A stretch of DNA of 43,223 bases from Syntrophaceae bacterium UBA5761. GTDB taxonomy: Bacteria > Desulfobacterota > Syntrophia > Syntrophales > UBA4778. The position numbers were made by a program, and so were the translations under genes. The notes beneath the pieces were generated by a model that saw only the letters and a list, made by a program, of their open reading frames with translations, was not told the DNA's origin and did not search any database. Of the stretch, positions 15,530 to 23,919 are shown in pieces. The stretch is taken from the NCBI GenBank assembly GCA_002418885.1, contig DIEZ01000001.1:3043-46265 (forward strand), given 5' to 3'. Each line of letters opens with the position of its first letter. Within the stretch, counting starts at the first letter, position 1.

Positions 15530-16783
15530 ATGTCCCAGGTTTTGCTGTACCTTCTCGCGAAGGTCAAAAAACTGATCCTTCATTTCAAGAAACAGAATAA
15601 GATGAAGGAGATCATGACGGTCTATTACATGGAGGCCAAGAGCGCGCGCGTGGGCGGCCGGAAGGTCGCCTGGATCACGAGCGGCGGGCCCGTCGAGCCG
15701 TTAATAGCCATGGACGTGATCCCCGTCTACCCGGAAAACCACGGCGCCATGATCGGCGCGAGCAAGATGGGTGTGGGTCTCTGCGAGACTGCGGAATCCA
15801 TGGGGTACTCGACGGACCTCTGTTCCTACGCCCGGTCGGACATCGCCTGCGCCACGGTAAACGGCGGGCCGATCGGCGGGCTGCCCCGCCCGGACATGCT
15901 CGTATGCTGCAACAACATCTGCGGGACCGTCCTCAAGTGGTACGAGGTGCAGGCCCGCTACTTCGACGTCCCCCTCTTCATCCTGGACACGCCCTTCTGC
16001 CACGTCGGATTCGCGCAGGAGGCCAAACGTTACGTCCGTAAACAGCTCGACGAGTACATCAACTTTCTGGAAAAGGTCTGCGGGAAAAAGATGGACCACG
16101 ACCGCATGAAGGAAGTGGGAAAACTCTCTTTGGAGGGTCAACGGCTCTGGCAGGCCGTGCTGGACACGACCGCCAACAGACCGGCGCCCATGAGCGCCTT
16201 CGACGCCTTCTACCATCTCGCTCTCATCGTCACGCTGAGGGGGACTCCGGTGGTTGTCGAGTACTACACGCAGCTCCTGGCGAAGATGAAAGACCGGGTG
16301 GCGAAGGGGGTCGGGGCTGTCCCCAACGAAAAATATCGGCTTCTCTGGGACAACATCCCCATCTGGCCCCGTACGCGCTGGCTCTCGCAGAAGTTCGCCG
16401 CCCACGACGCCTGTCTCGTAGCGGACACATACACGTCTGCCTGGTGCGGCACCATGAAATACATCGACGAGAATAACTTCTTCGATTCGATGGCGGAGGC
16501 CTACACCCGCATCTACCTCAACATCGGCGTAGACGAGATGGCCCGCATCGTGATCGGGATGGTTGACAAGTACCGGGTGGACGGAATCGTGATGCACTCC
16601 AACCGGAGCTGCAAGCCTTACTCGCTCGGCCAGTACGACATCCAACGGATCGTGGAGAAGGAGCGAGGAATCCCGTCGCTGATGATCGAGGCGGACATGG
16701 TAGACGAGCGGAGCTTCTCGGAAAGCCAGGTCGCCACTCGCATCGACGCGTTCATGGAGGTCATAAAGCAGAGAAAAAGCTGA
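15530..16783 (+). CDS. 2-hydroxyacyl-CoA dehydratase / benzoyl-CoA reductase family subunit (HgdA/BcrB-like)
   Basis: A 417-residue partner subunit. It shows VAWITSGGPVEPLIAMDVIP near the start (no Cys at the first ligand position seen in the other subunit), MLVCCNNICGTVLKWYEVQA in the middle and IVMHSNRSCKPYSLGQYD near the end. The CCNNIC...KWYE and HSNRSCK motifs resemble the BcrB/BadE branch, so relation to benzoyl-CoA reductase-type subunits should be considered alongside HgdA. It starts 29 bases after the preceding subunit and is followed 42 bases later by the activator. It is a soluble Fe-S protein. Confidence 0.88.
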   Translation: MSQVLLYLLAKVKKLILHFKKQNKMKEIMTVYYMEAKSARVGGRKVAWITSGGPVEPLIAMDVIPVYPENHGAMIGASKMGVGLCETAESMGYSTDLCSYARSDIACATVNGGPIGGLPRPDMLVCCNNICGTVLKWYEVQARYFDVPLFILDTPFCHVGFAQEAKRYVRKQLDEYINFLEKVCGKKMDHDRMKEVGKLSLEGQRLWQAVLDTTANRPAPMSAFDAFYHLALIVTLRGTPVVVEYYTQLLAKMKDRVAKGVGAVPNEKYRLLWDNIPIWPRTRWLSQKFAAHDACLVADTYTSAWCGTMKYIDENNFFDSMAEAYTRIYLNIGVDEMARIVIGMVDKYRVDGIVMHSNRSCKPYSLGQYDIQRIVEKERGIPSLMIEADMVDERSFSESQVATRIDAFMEVIKQRKS

Positions 16784-16825
16784 CAAAGATCATCTGTCAG
16801 GTTAGAGGATAGAGCTGAGAGGCTA

Positions 16826-17599
16826 ATGATGCTTACTGCGGGTATCGACATCGGGTCCATTTCGACTAAGGCGGCCGTCCTGGCCGACGGAAGGCTCCTT
16901 GGCTCGCGGGTGATCTTCACCGGCTATAACTCCGAAGCCGCCGGGAAGAAGGTTTTCGAGGAACTCCTGGAAGAGCTCGGCCTGTTAGCCTCCGCCGTCC
17001 GCCGCATCGTCTCCACCGGCTACGGGCGGAGCAGCGTGAAGTTCGTGGACAAGGCCGTGACGGAAATCATATGTCACGGCACGGGAGCACACTTCCTTAA
17101 CCCTCTCGTCCGTTCCGTCATCGACATCGGCGGTCAGGACAGCAAGGCCATCGTCCTGGACGAACACGGGAAGGTCAAGAACTTCGCCATGAACGACAAG
17201 TGCGCCGCCGGGACGGGCCGCTTCCTGGAAGTCATGGCGAATGCGCTGGAAGCGGACCTCGACGGTTTCGGCGAGATGTCGCTGAAGGCCGACAGGCCTG
17301 CCGGTATCAGCAGCCTCTGCACCGTCTTCGCCGAATCGGAGGTCATCTCCCTCATCGCGAAGGGAGAGAGTCGCGTGAACATCATCGCCGGCATCCACGA
17401 ATCCATCGCCGCAAGAGTCTCCGCCCTGGCGAACCGCGTAGGGATCGTGCCGCCAGTGGTGATGACGGGGGGCGTGGCGAAGAACGCAGGTGTCGTTAAG
17501 GCCCTGGAGAAAAAACTCGGGGTGCCCATCGAGGTGTCGCCCTTCGCCCAGGTCAACGGCGCGATCGGCGCCGCGATCATCGCCGCGGGCCTGAGATAG
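16826..17599 (+). CDS. ATP-dependent activator of 2-hydroxyacyl-CoA dehydratase (HgdC-like)
   Basis: A 257-residue ASKHA-fold ATPase: AGIDIGSISTKAAVLADG (phosphate 1), VIDIGGQDSKAIVLDEHG (phosphate 2) and MTGGVAKNAGVVKALE (adenosine motif). Two cysteines, in MNDKCAAGTGRFLEVMA and SSLCTVFAESEV, bind one [4Fe-4S] cluster between the two copies of the homodimer. ATP hydrolysis drives electron transfer to the dehydratase. Only one such ATPase gene is present, whereas class I benzoyl-CoA reductases carry two distinct ASKHA subunits; this argues for a dehydratase-type homodimeric activator. A second ATG three bases on is an equally good start relative to AGAGGC. The 3' end overlaps the convergent SGNH gene by 23 bases. 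Confidence 0.93.
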   Translation: MMLTAGIDIGSISTKAAVLADGRLLGSRVIFTGYNSEAAGKKVFEELLEELGLLASAVRRIVSTGYGRSSVKFVDKAVTEIICHGTGAHFLNPLVRSVIDIGGQDSKAIVLDEHGKVKNFAMNDKCAAGTGRFLEVMANALEADLDGFGEMSLKADRPAGISSLCTVFAESEVISLIAKGESRVNIIAGIHESIAARVSALANRVGIVPPVVMTGGVAKNAGVVKALEKKLGVPIEVSPFAQVNGAIGAAIIAAGLR

Positions 17600-18703
17600 G
17601 GATAGGAGGTGCAGAGACGGCAAACGGCACGATTCGTGCCGGGCTGTGGAAAATCATCTCCGCAACCATGCGGTGTCCCCTCTCGTTCAGGTGGCCGTCG
17701 TGAAGGAATTGCATCGCCGGCGTCACCCGCCCGTGGAGGTCGATTATAGTGTAAGAAGGCGAAAGCACGGTCTTCAGTCGCTCCACGTAGGCGTCGTACC
17801 TCTTCGAACGGAACCCCCGTACATGATGGGCATCGGGAATCAGTACCAGCCAAAACCGCGCAGCGGACAGTCGGCAGGGCATGGCCTGCAGAATCCGCAC
17901 CGTCTTGTCGAAGGATTGTGGTGTCAACTGCATCTTTTCAAGATATGCCTCCTCCGTCAATTCCTCCCGTGCGGGAGGTTCGCCGCCCCGGGCCATCGCC
18001 GCGATGATCTCCGGGCGGTTACCCGCAAATAACCGCAGCCAGTCGGAGTCGAATTTTCTTCGGTGTTCGAATTCATGAACAACAACGGTCTCTCCTGTCG
18101 ATTCACCTAAAAGGTAGTGATGAAACCAATCCTCTAACTGCTGAATCTTGCAGGTAAGTTGATAACGGAACCGCTCCAACGTCATGAAAGACCGGGCGTC
18201 GTAATTCATGAAAGGGGCGCGGTAACGATGGGCGAGTGCTGGACCGATCTCTTTGTCCGCGATACCCTGAAAATCTACAGGCCGACCACTACTGTGCGGC
18301 CCTGGAGACCTTGGGCCTGCATGACGCTCAGCTTGTGGAGATAGTCGATCGGATTGGTGGCTATTTCCGAGATATTGAAGACCTTGAGCCCCTTCCTTCC
18401 CAGTCCGTCGGCAAGGGTCTTGCCCTCCCCCACACCCTGGCCGAAAAAGAAGGAATCGCCGAGGAGCACGACGTCATAGACAATCGCGGGATTAAAATCG
18501 GGGCTGCGAAGGCCGTAATTGTTGTAACGATAAATCACGTCGTAATCCACCGTCACATGTCTCTGTACGGCGTAAGGCGGCACAGGGTAACGGGAAACAG
18601 CCTTGACGAGGTAAAACCCCAGTAACCACTCGGAAAGATACAACCCGAGCGCCAAAACGACCAACAGGCAGGCGACGTTCTGGAGGTGTTTGCCCATGGT
18701 CAT
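17577..18703 (-). pseudogene. SGNH/GDSL-type hydrolase interrupted by a frameshift
   Basis: Two reverse-strand frames join into one protein. The first (18703-18275, 142 residues) has a membrane anchor (VACLLVVLALGLYLSEWLLG) and the SGNH nucleophile block VVLLGDSFFFGQGVGEG. It stops just after GRTVVVGL. The second frame continues without a break from that point (VDFQGIADKEIGPALAHRYR, not preceded by its own start) and carries FWLVLIPDAHH and the catalytic Asp-His block FLHDGHLNERGHRMVAE, ending at 17577. The shift lies near 18270-18285, beside a TTTT run. The intact protein would be a membrane-anchored esterase or acyltransferase of the AlgJ/AlgX-like kind. It may be a true pseudogene or a one-base sequencing error. 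Confidence 0.8.
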
Positions 18704-18730
18704 TACATAGCAGGATAGCCGAGGAACGTC

Positions 18731-18756
18731 AAAAATGACAAACTGTTGTCATTTTT
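18731..18756. repeat. 26-bp AT-rich perfect hairpin in a divergent promoter region
   Basis: AAAAATGACAA (18731-18741) and TTGTCATTTTT (18746-18756) are exact inverted copies around a 4-base loop. It lies 28 bases upstream of the SGNH gene start and 138 bases upstream of the divergent DUF5989 gene. Position between divergent genes favours an operator; the T-runs at both stem ends would also allow a bidirectional terminator. Confidence 0.5.
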
Positions 18757-18893
18757 CTTTTTCCTTGCGCAATCATTCATGCATTGCTATACGATAGGCT
18801 GCAATCATCTTTCGCGTTATCGATCAGGGGCGATGGGACCGATGGCCAAAAATTCACGCAGATAACCTAACAAATCGGAAAAGAACAGGGCAC

Positions 18894-19040
18894 ATGGATA
18901 TCATTAAAGATTTCTGGGGGTTTTTGAAGGAACGGAAGAAGTGGTGGCTTCTGCCGATGATCGTGATATTGCTCCTCATGGGAATATTGATCATGGCCAG
19001 TGGTTCCGCCGTCGCACCGTTTATCTACACCCTGTTCTAA
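18894..19040 (+). CDS. DUF5989 family small membrane protein
   Basis: A 48-residue protein: MDIIKDFWGFLKERKKWWLL, then a single transmembrane helix (PMIVILLLMGILIMAS) and the C-terminus GSAVAPFIYTLF. The amphipathic Lys/Trp-rich head and the SAVAPFIYTLF ending are diagnostic of DUF5989. Members are commonly encoded with SGNH hydrolases and carbamoyltransferases in envelope-modification clusters, and here the SGNH gene is the divergent neighbour. Function is unknown; insertion in the inner membrane is predicted. It is too short for default gene-length cut-offs. Confidence 0.82.
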   Translation: MDIIKDFWGFLKERKKWWLLPMIVILLLMGILIMASGSAVAPFIYTLF

Positions 19041-19145
19041 ATTGAACGCCGGCGTCATATTTCCGTTGGGCGATGACCCGATTTCAGCGGCCGCGGCATT
19101 CACGGCGGTTCAAGAGAAGGTGGACGACTTTTTCCCCATTGCCGT

Positions 19146-19379
19146 TTGGCGGCATTCGACACAACGTCGCTGAAAGTTCTCGACTGCCGGGAAGAGGATT
19201 GTCCCGCCCACATGATCAACAACCTTTCTCAATCCCTAGAAGAAATATACGGCCTCCCGCTCGCTCAGATTGAAGCCCGGAAGGTATTGCCCTTAAAAGA
19301 GGGAGGTAATGCCTGGTTGACATTTTGGTTCGTCAAACATGGCGCTATTTCCCGTTGGACATCCAGACTATTCGGATGA
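19146..19379 (+). CDS. Unrecognised small ORF, possibly the C-terminal part of a broken gene
   Basis: A 77-codon frame with a TTG first codon, reading FDTTSLKVLDCREEDCPAHM and later NAWLTFWFVKHGAISRWTSR. It contains no ATG near its beginning and no ribosome site. Just upstream another frame (19042 onward) reads plausibly as coding (GVIFPLGDDPISAAAAFTAV, then QEKVDDFFPIAVW), so the two may be halves of one roughly 110-residue gene split by a frameshift near 19145. I do not recognise a family. Otherwise the interval 19041-19389 contains no identifiable feature. It overlaps the neighbouring gene only if that gene starts upstream of 19390. Confidence 0.3.
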   Translation: MAAFDTTSLKVLDCREEDCPAHMINNLSQSLEEIYGLPLAQIEARKVLPLKEGGNAWLTFWFVKHGAISRWTSRLFG

Positions 19380-19389
19380 GGGGTTCATC

Positions 19390-22335
19390 ATGGGTCGCTT
19401 ACTGAAGGCCTTCCTCGTATTCGCCGTCCTGATCGCCCTTGTCGGCATCGCCGGATTTTTCGTTCTACCTCCCATCCTTAAGTCCGTCCTCAGCGAAAAA
19501 CTCTCCGCGGCACTGCACCGGGAAGTTGCGATCGAGAAAATCTCCGTCAATCCTTACGTCCTTTCAGCCGCCCTAAAGGGTGTGGTCATCAAAGAACACA
19601 ATCAATCGTCGCCATTCTTGTCTTTCGAGGAATTGTACGTCAATGCCGAGGGCATCTATTCTCTGATCGAAGGCGCTCTGATCCTCGAAGAAATCCGCCT
19701 CACCCGTCCGTACGTCAACCTTTCCCGCAGCGAATCCGGGACCTACAACTTTTCAGACCTGATCCCGAAGGAGGAAGAAAGGAAGGAAGGAGAAAAACCG
19801 TTCCTTTTTTCCCTGAATAACATCCGGATCATCGACGGAAGTATAGACTTCGACGACGGCCCGACAAAGACCCGCCACTCGGTCCGCAAGATGAACATCT
19901 CCGTTCCTTTCATCTCCAACATCCGGCACTACGTAGACCACTACGTCGAGCCTCGGTTCTCGGCAGAAATCAACGGCGACCGGTGCGAGTTGGCGGGCAA
20001 GACAAGGCCGTTTCTTGAATCCAGAGAAACCGTCTTCGACGTGGATATCCGGGACATCGATATCCCTTACTACCTGAATTACCTCCCGATGAAACTGAAC
20101 TGCAAGCTCGCCTCAGCGAACCTCGACCTCAAGATGAACGTCAGATTCGTCTTTCCCAAGGGAGAGCCTCCCTCGATAAAACTGGCGGGAGCTTTATCGC
20201 TGAACGATGTCGCGTTGGATGACATGCAGAAAGGGAAGGTTCTGCGTGTTCCCGCCTTGAACATCGCCCTCGCGTCCGCCGAAACCCTGATTCCGGACAT
20301 CCATCTCGCGAAGGTCTCGATTCAGTCGCCGGAGGTCGTCATCAAGAAAAACAAAAATGGCGACATCAACCTCCTGAATTTGCTGGCCCAGGACAAAAAA
20401 ACAAAACCCCGAAGAAAGGAAAGCCCACCGTCCGAGTCGGAAAAGATCAACAACTTGAAGGTCAGGATCGATGAAGTCACGGTTGAAGCTGCAAACCTGA
20501 CCTTTGTCGATGAGACGACGGATGAACCTGCGAACATCCGCATCTCGCCCCTCAATCTCAAAATGGTGAATCTGTCCACTGAAAAAGGGGCTGAGGAAGG
20601 CAACGTCGAACTGTCGCTGACCGTGGCCAAAAGCGGGAAAATCTCGGTCAACGGCCCCCTGACTGTCGATCCCCTTCGCGCGAACCTTGCCGTCGATGTG
20701 AAAAATCTTGGCATCCGGACTTTTCAGCCTTACTTCACAGATAGAGTGAAAATCCACGTGAATCGAGGAAATCTATCGACAGCCGGCCGGTTCGTCGTGG
20801 CCTTGGAGGGCAAAGAAAAACCCCGGATGAAATACACCGGGAAAATATACATCTCCGACCTCGCCACCACAGACAAATCCTTCTCCAATGCTTTCGTCAA
20901 CTGGAAGCAGCTTTATTTCGACCGGGTCGATGCAGGCGTAAATCCCTTTTATGTAAATATTAAAGGTGTTTCGCTTACCGATTTTTACGCCAGGATGATC
21001 ATAAACCCCGACGGCACTATGAACATCCGGCAGATCTTCGACGTGAAAGGAAAGGAAGAGGGAAAAGCGGCCGGGGAAGAAAGCACTCATGAGGAATCCT
21101 CTGAAAAGACCGCAAAAAAGGAGAAACCGGAAGAAGCGGCCCGGAACATAAAAATCGGAAAAGTAACGCTCCAGGGAGGAACCGTCGATTTTACGGACCG
21201 CTTCATCAAGCCGAATTACTCCGTCAGGATGCTTAATATCGGCGGAAGCGTCACCGGTCTTTCCTCCGAAGAGATTTCCAGGGCAGTGGTCGACCTCAGG
21301 GGAAACCTCGGATACGGTTCGCCGATCGAGATCACGGGCCGGGTCAACCCCCTCATCAAAGATTCCTATGCCGACTTGAAACTCCGTTTCAAGGATATCG
21401 AGTTGAGTCCGGTCACGCTTTATTCCAGCCGGTATGTCGGACATCCGATCCTGAAAGGAAAACTGACTTTTGATGCGTCGTATCTGATTGAAAACCGCAA
21501 GCTTACCGCTCAGAATAAAGTTTTCATCGACCGGCTGACCTTCGGGGATAGGGTGGAGAGCCCCGATGCTATCAAAGCGCCGGTAACCTTGGCTGTAGCT
21601 CTCCTTACGGACAGAAACGGGCAGATCAACCTCGACATCCCCCTCTCCGGGAGTCTCGATGACCCTCAGTTCAGTCCCTGGCCGATCATCTGGCAGGTCA
21701 TTGTCAATCTGATTACCAAGGCAGTCACGGCGCCGTTTACGCTACTCGCATCGCTCCTCGGCGGCGGGGAGGAATTGAGCTATCTTGAGTTCGATTACGG
21801 CAGCGACGTCGTCGATAAGGCCGGACAGCAGAAGTTAGAGTCGCTGGTCAAAGCCCTCCATGAAAGGCCCCATCTCAAGATGGATATCGAGGGGTACGTG
21901 GACGTGGAAGAGGACAAGAACGCTCTTAAACAAACCGCATTAAACCGGAAGATAAAAGCACAAAAATTGAACGACATGATCCGGAAAGGAGAACCGGCCG
22001 TTCCGTTGGATCAGGTGGAGATCAGACCACAGGAATACGAGAAATACCTCGCGCTGGCATATAAGGCCGAAAAATTTCCCAAACCGCGAAATGTCATCGG
22101 TCTCGCCAAAAGTCTGCCGCGACAAGAGATGGAAAAGCTGATCATCGCCCACGTCGTTGTTACCGACGACGACCTGAGGATGCTCGCTTCCCGCCGTGCA
22201 GAAGAGGTAAAGGGTTTTATTCTCAAGTCGGCAGTGATCACTCCGGACAGACTTTTCATCACACAACCCCGGTCCCTTTCTCCCCCAACGAAGGAAAAAG
22301 TGAAAAACAGCCGCGTTGAATTCAAACTGAAATAG
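19390..22335 (+). CDS. AsmA-like DUF748 domain protein
   Basis: A 981-residue envelope protein. One N-terminal transmembrane helix (KAFLVFAVLIALVGIAGFFV) anchors a long periplasmic body rich in beta strands. The signatures are VAIEKISVNPYVLSAALKGV near the start, GTYNFSDLIPKEE, then repeated IRIIDGSIDFDD / KVTLQGGTVDFTDRFI motifs, and a C-terminal segment YLEFDYGSDVVDKAGQQKLE resembling an OmpA-type motif. This is the DUF748 family, relatives of AsmA/TamB-like bridge proteins thought to move lipids to the outer membrane; the exact role here is unproven. A charged EK-rich linker lies at about residues 560-600. The ATG at 19390 follows GAGGGG and is preferred to the upstream one at 19339. Confidence 0.9.
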   Translation: MGRLLKAFLVFAVLIALVGIAGFFVLPPILKSVLSEKLSAALHREVAIEKISVNPYVLSAALKGVVIKEHNQSSPFLSFEELYVNAEGIYSLIEGALILEEIRLTRPYVNLSRSESGTYNFSDLIPKEEERKEGEKPFLFSLNNIRIIDGSIDFDDGPTKTRHSVRKMNISVPFISNIRHYVDHYVEPRFSAEINGDRCELAGKTRPFLESRETVFDVDIRDIDIPYYLNYLPMKLNCKLASANLDLKMNVRFVFPKGEPPSIKLAGALSLNDVALDDMQKGKVLRVPALNIALASAETLIPDIHLAKVSIQSPEVVIKKNKNGDINLLNLLAQDKKTKPRRKESPPSESEKINNLKVRIDEVTVEAANLTFVDETTDEPANIRISPLNLKMVNLSTEKGAEEGNVELSLTVAKSGKISVNGPLTVDPLRANLAVDVKNLGIRTFQPYFTDRVKIHVNRGNLSTAGRFVVALEGKEKPRMKYTGKIYISDLATTDKSFSNAFVNWKQLYFDRVDAGVNPFYVNIKGVSLTDFYARMIINPDGTMNIRQIFDVKGKEEGKAAGEESTHEESSEKTAKKEKPEEAARNIKIGKVTLQGGTVDFTDRFIKPNYSVRMLNIGGSVTGLSSEEISRAVVDLRGNLGYGSPIEITGRVNPLIKDSYADLKLRFKDIELSPVTLYSSRYVGHPILKGKLTFDASYLIENRKLTAQNKVFIDRLTFGDRVESPDAIKAPVTLAVALLTDRNGQINLDIPLSGSLDDPQFSPWPIIWQVIVNLITKAVTAPFTLLASLLGGGEELSYLEFDYGSDVVDKAGQQKLESLVKALHERPHLKMDIEGYVDVEEDKNALKQTALNRKIKAQKLNDMIRKGEPAVPLDQVEIRPQEYEKYLALAYKAEKFPKPRNVIGLAKSLPRQEMEKLIIAHVVVTDDDLRMLASRRAEEVKGFILKSAVITPDRLFITQPRSLSPPTKEKVKNSRVEFKLK

Positions 22336-22344
22336 ACGGTGCAA

Positions 22345-22382
22345 TAAAAAAGCCCCTCTTACCTTCACAGGAGATGAGGGGC
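22345..22382 (-). terminator. Rho-independent terminator of the VWA-OmpA gene
   Basis: Read on the minus strand, GCCCCTC (22382-22376) pairs with GAGGGGC (22358-22352), and a run of six T follows at 22351-22346. It begins 73 bases after the stop codon of the minus-strand lipoprotein gene. This has the usual shape of an intrinsic terminator. Confidence 0.8.
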
Positions 22383-22391
22383 ATCAGTAAG

Positions 22392-22430
22392 TTCCGCCTT
22401 CCCACGTACGGGGAAGGCGGAATTGTTTGA
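22392..22430 (+). terminator. Strong hairpin terminating the DUF748 gene
   Basis: TTCCGCCTTCCC (22392-22403) pairs perfectly with GGGAAGGCGGAA (22411-22422) around a 7-base loop, followed by TTGTTT. It lies 57 bases after the DUF748 stop codon and back to back with the terminator of the opposing gene. Confidence 0.7.
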
Positions 22431-22454
22431 ATCACTTCTTAGGGGGCCGCCGAA

Positions 22455-23687
22455 TCATTTCGTTTCGAAAACGGCTTCCACCCTGCGGTTCTTCTGCCGT
22501 CCGTCGGCCGTCTTATTGTCGGCAACGGGTTTCTTGAAACCATACCAAGCGGTCTTGATCTGCGACTTACCGACCCCGTACTTCTGGACGAGGATGTTCG
22601 CGACGGCTTCGGCGCGGCGCTGGGAGAGTTTCGCGTTGAACGCTTCCGTCCCCACGTTGTCCGTATGGCCTTCGATCAGCGCCGTCGCATCGGGATTTTT
22701 CTTCAGAAATTCAGCAGCCCTCTTGACCTCATTGCAGTATTGCGGCTTGACCACTGCCTTGCCCGTGTCGAAGTGGATAACCAAAACAATCCTCTCCGGA
22801 ACCATGACTGCGGCTGCTTCTGCAGGTACCTTGGTTGCTTTCTCTTGCTCAACTACCGGGGCAGGAGGTGCAACAACAGGTGCCGCTGCCGCACGCGGTT
22901 TCCTCGTCAGGAATACCTTTTCCACAAAATCCGCCATTCCTTCACTCGAGGCGATGCTCTCTCCCGTAACGAAGAACCCGCATTTGCCCTCGGCAGCTAC
23001 GTTCTCGAGGAGTTTTCTGCCTGCAGGGCTGTTGCCGGTAAGAACCGTGTAAATACAGAGTCTGTCTCCATAGATCGATTTCATCTTTCTCGCGGCCTGC
23101 ACCGGGGCGTCGGTCATGTCTTCCCCGTCGCTGAAGATGATGAGGGCACTCCTGCCCTTTACCGACTTCAAGTCATCGCTTGCCGCTATGATGGCTGCTT
23201 CCAGTGGACTGTCCCCGCGAGTCCCTACCTTCTTTATGGCTTCCTCCAGCGCCGGTTTAGTGTAGCGGGTCATCCCGTAATAAAGGGCCGTCTTCTGGAC
23301 TGACCATGGGGAGATGTCGCCGAAAGTCCTGAGTCCGGCGTTAAGCGGAATGTCGGGGATCGTCTGGTTCATCAGGGAAACAAGCTCCTTCGCGAACGAA
23401 GACTTCGATGCGCCCCGCGTACGCATAATTTGTTGGTAAACAGATTCATCGGCAGGAAACCCCCTCGCGGACGAAGCTTTGAATGCCGTTCCCTTGTAAG
23501 GATCATCCATAGATACCGATCCATCCAGAATCACAAGAAAATTATCAACCTTCGGAAACAGCTGCTGCCCCGCAATCTTCGGGTTGAGATCCTGTGCCTT
23601 GATGGTCACAGGCTTCTGGGAAGCGCAACCCACTGTCAGGATCGCAACGACAAAAAACAACGCAACCTTGAATAACGGCCTACTCAT
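22455..23687 (-). CDS. VWA-domain / OmpA-domain outer-membrane lipoprotein
   Basis: A 410-residue protein with a lipoprotein signal (MSRPLFKVALFFVVAILTVG then C, lipobox LTVGC). Residues 45-260 form a von Willebrand A domain with a MIDAS motif DGSVSM, a further Thr/Asp set (VGTRGDSPLEAA, IIFSDGEDMTD) and a conserved core. An Ala/Pro-rich linker (AAAAPVVAPPAPVVEQE) leads to a C-terminal OmpA-like peptidoglycan-binding domain with IHFDTGKAVVKP, LIEGHTDNVGTEAFN and LSQRRAEAVANIL. It is thus probably anchored in the outer membrane, gripping peptidoglycan and presenting a metal-dependent adhesion domain. It is a single-gene unit with its own promoter and terminator. AGGTGG precedes the ATG. Confidence 0.9.
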   Translation of the reverse strand: MSRPLFKVALFFVVAILTVGCASQKPVTIKAQDLNPKIAGQQLFPKVDNFLVILDGSVSMDDPYKGTAFKASSARGFPADESVYQQIMRTRGASKSSFAKELVSLMNQTIPDIPLNAGLRTFGDISPWSVQKTALYYGMTRYTKPALEEAIKKVGTRGDSPLEAAIIAASDDLKSVKGRSALIIFSDGEDMTDAPVQAARKMKSIYGDRLCIYTVLTGNSPAGRKLLENVAAEGKCGFFVTGESIASSEGMADFVEKVFLTRKPRAAAAPVVAPPAPVVEQEKATKVPAEAAAVMVPERIVLVIHFDTGKAVVKPQYCNEVKRAAEFLKKNPDATALIEGHTDNVGTEAFNAKLSQRRAEAVANILVQKYGVGKSQIKTAWYGFKKPVADNKTADGRQKNRRVEAVFETK

Positions 23688-23730
23688 AACACCACCTCTC
23701 CTTTCGTAGGTTGTAAGTTGATTGGTTATT

Positions 23731-23750
23731 TGATTAGAATTGATTAGAAT
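23731..23750. repeat. Tandem 10-bp direct repeat
   Basis: TGATTAGAAT occurs twice in direct succession in the AT-rich divergent region between the lipoprotein gene and fbp. It lies between the predicted -10 and the start of the lipoprotein gene, so it falls in the transcribed leader or initiation region. It could be a repeat-based regulatory site. Confidence 0.4.
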
Positions 23751-23767
23751 TAAACGTGATTATTATT

Positions 23768-23796
23768 TGGTTACGCCACCACGGAGTAATTGTCAA
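23768..23796 (-). promoter_or_regulatory. Predicted promoter of the VWA-OmpA gene
   Basis: On the minus strand a consensus -35 TTGACA (23796-23791) is followed after 17 bases by TAACCA (23773-23768) as a weak -10. The leader would be about 75 bases. The -35 is perfect but the -10 matches poorly. Confidence 0.45.
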
Positions 23797-23919
23797 CAAA
23801 AAATCCATACTGTGATTCATGCCACGCTGTCGGTTTGGAGAAAGAACAGTACATTTTGCTTGTAAAGATTTTTGTTAATTGTTAAAAAAAAAGCAAACCC
23901 TTACGTGAGGATGGCGACT

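Noticed and set aside
15701..16786. Antisense frame of 361 codons opposite the dehydratase subunit
   Set aside because: The plus strand carries clear family motifs; the antisense product is Val/His/Arg-rich with no motifs.
18867..19103. Minus-strand frame of 78 codons opposite the DUF5989 gene
   Set aside because: It is antisense to a gene with a clear family match and shows no motif itself.
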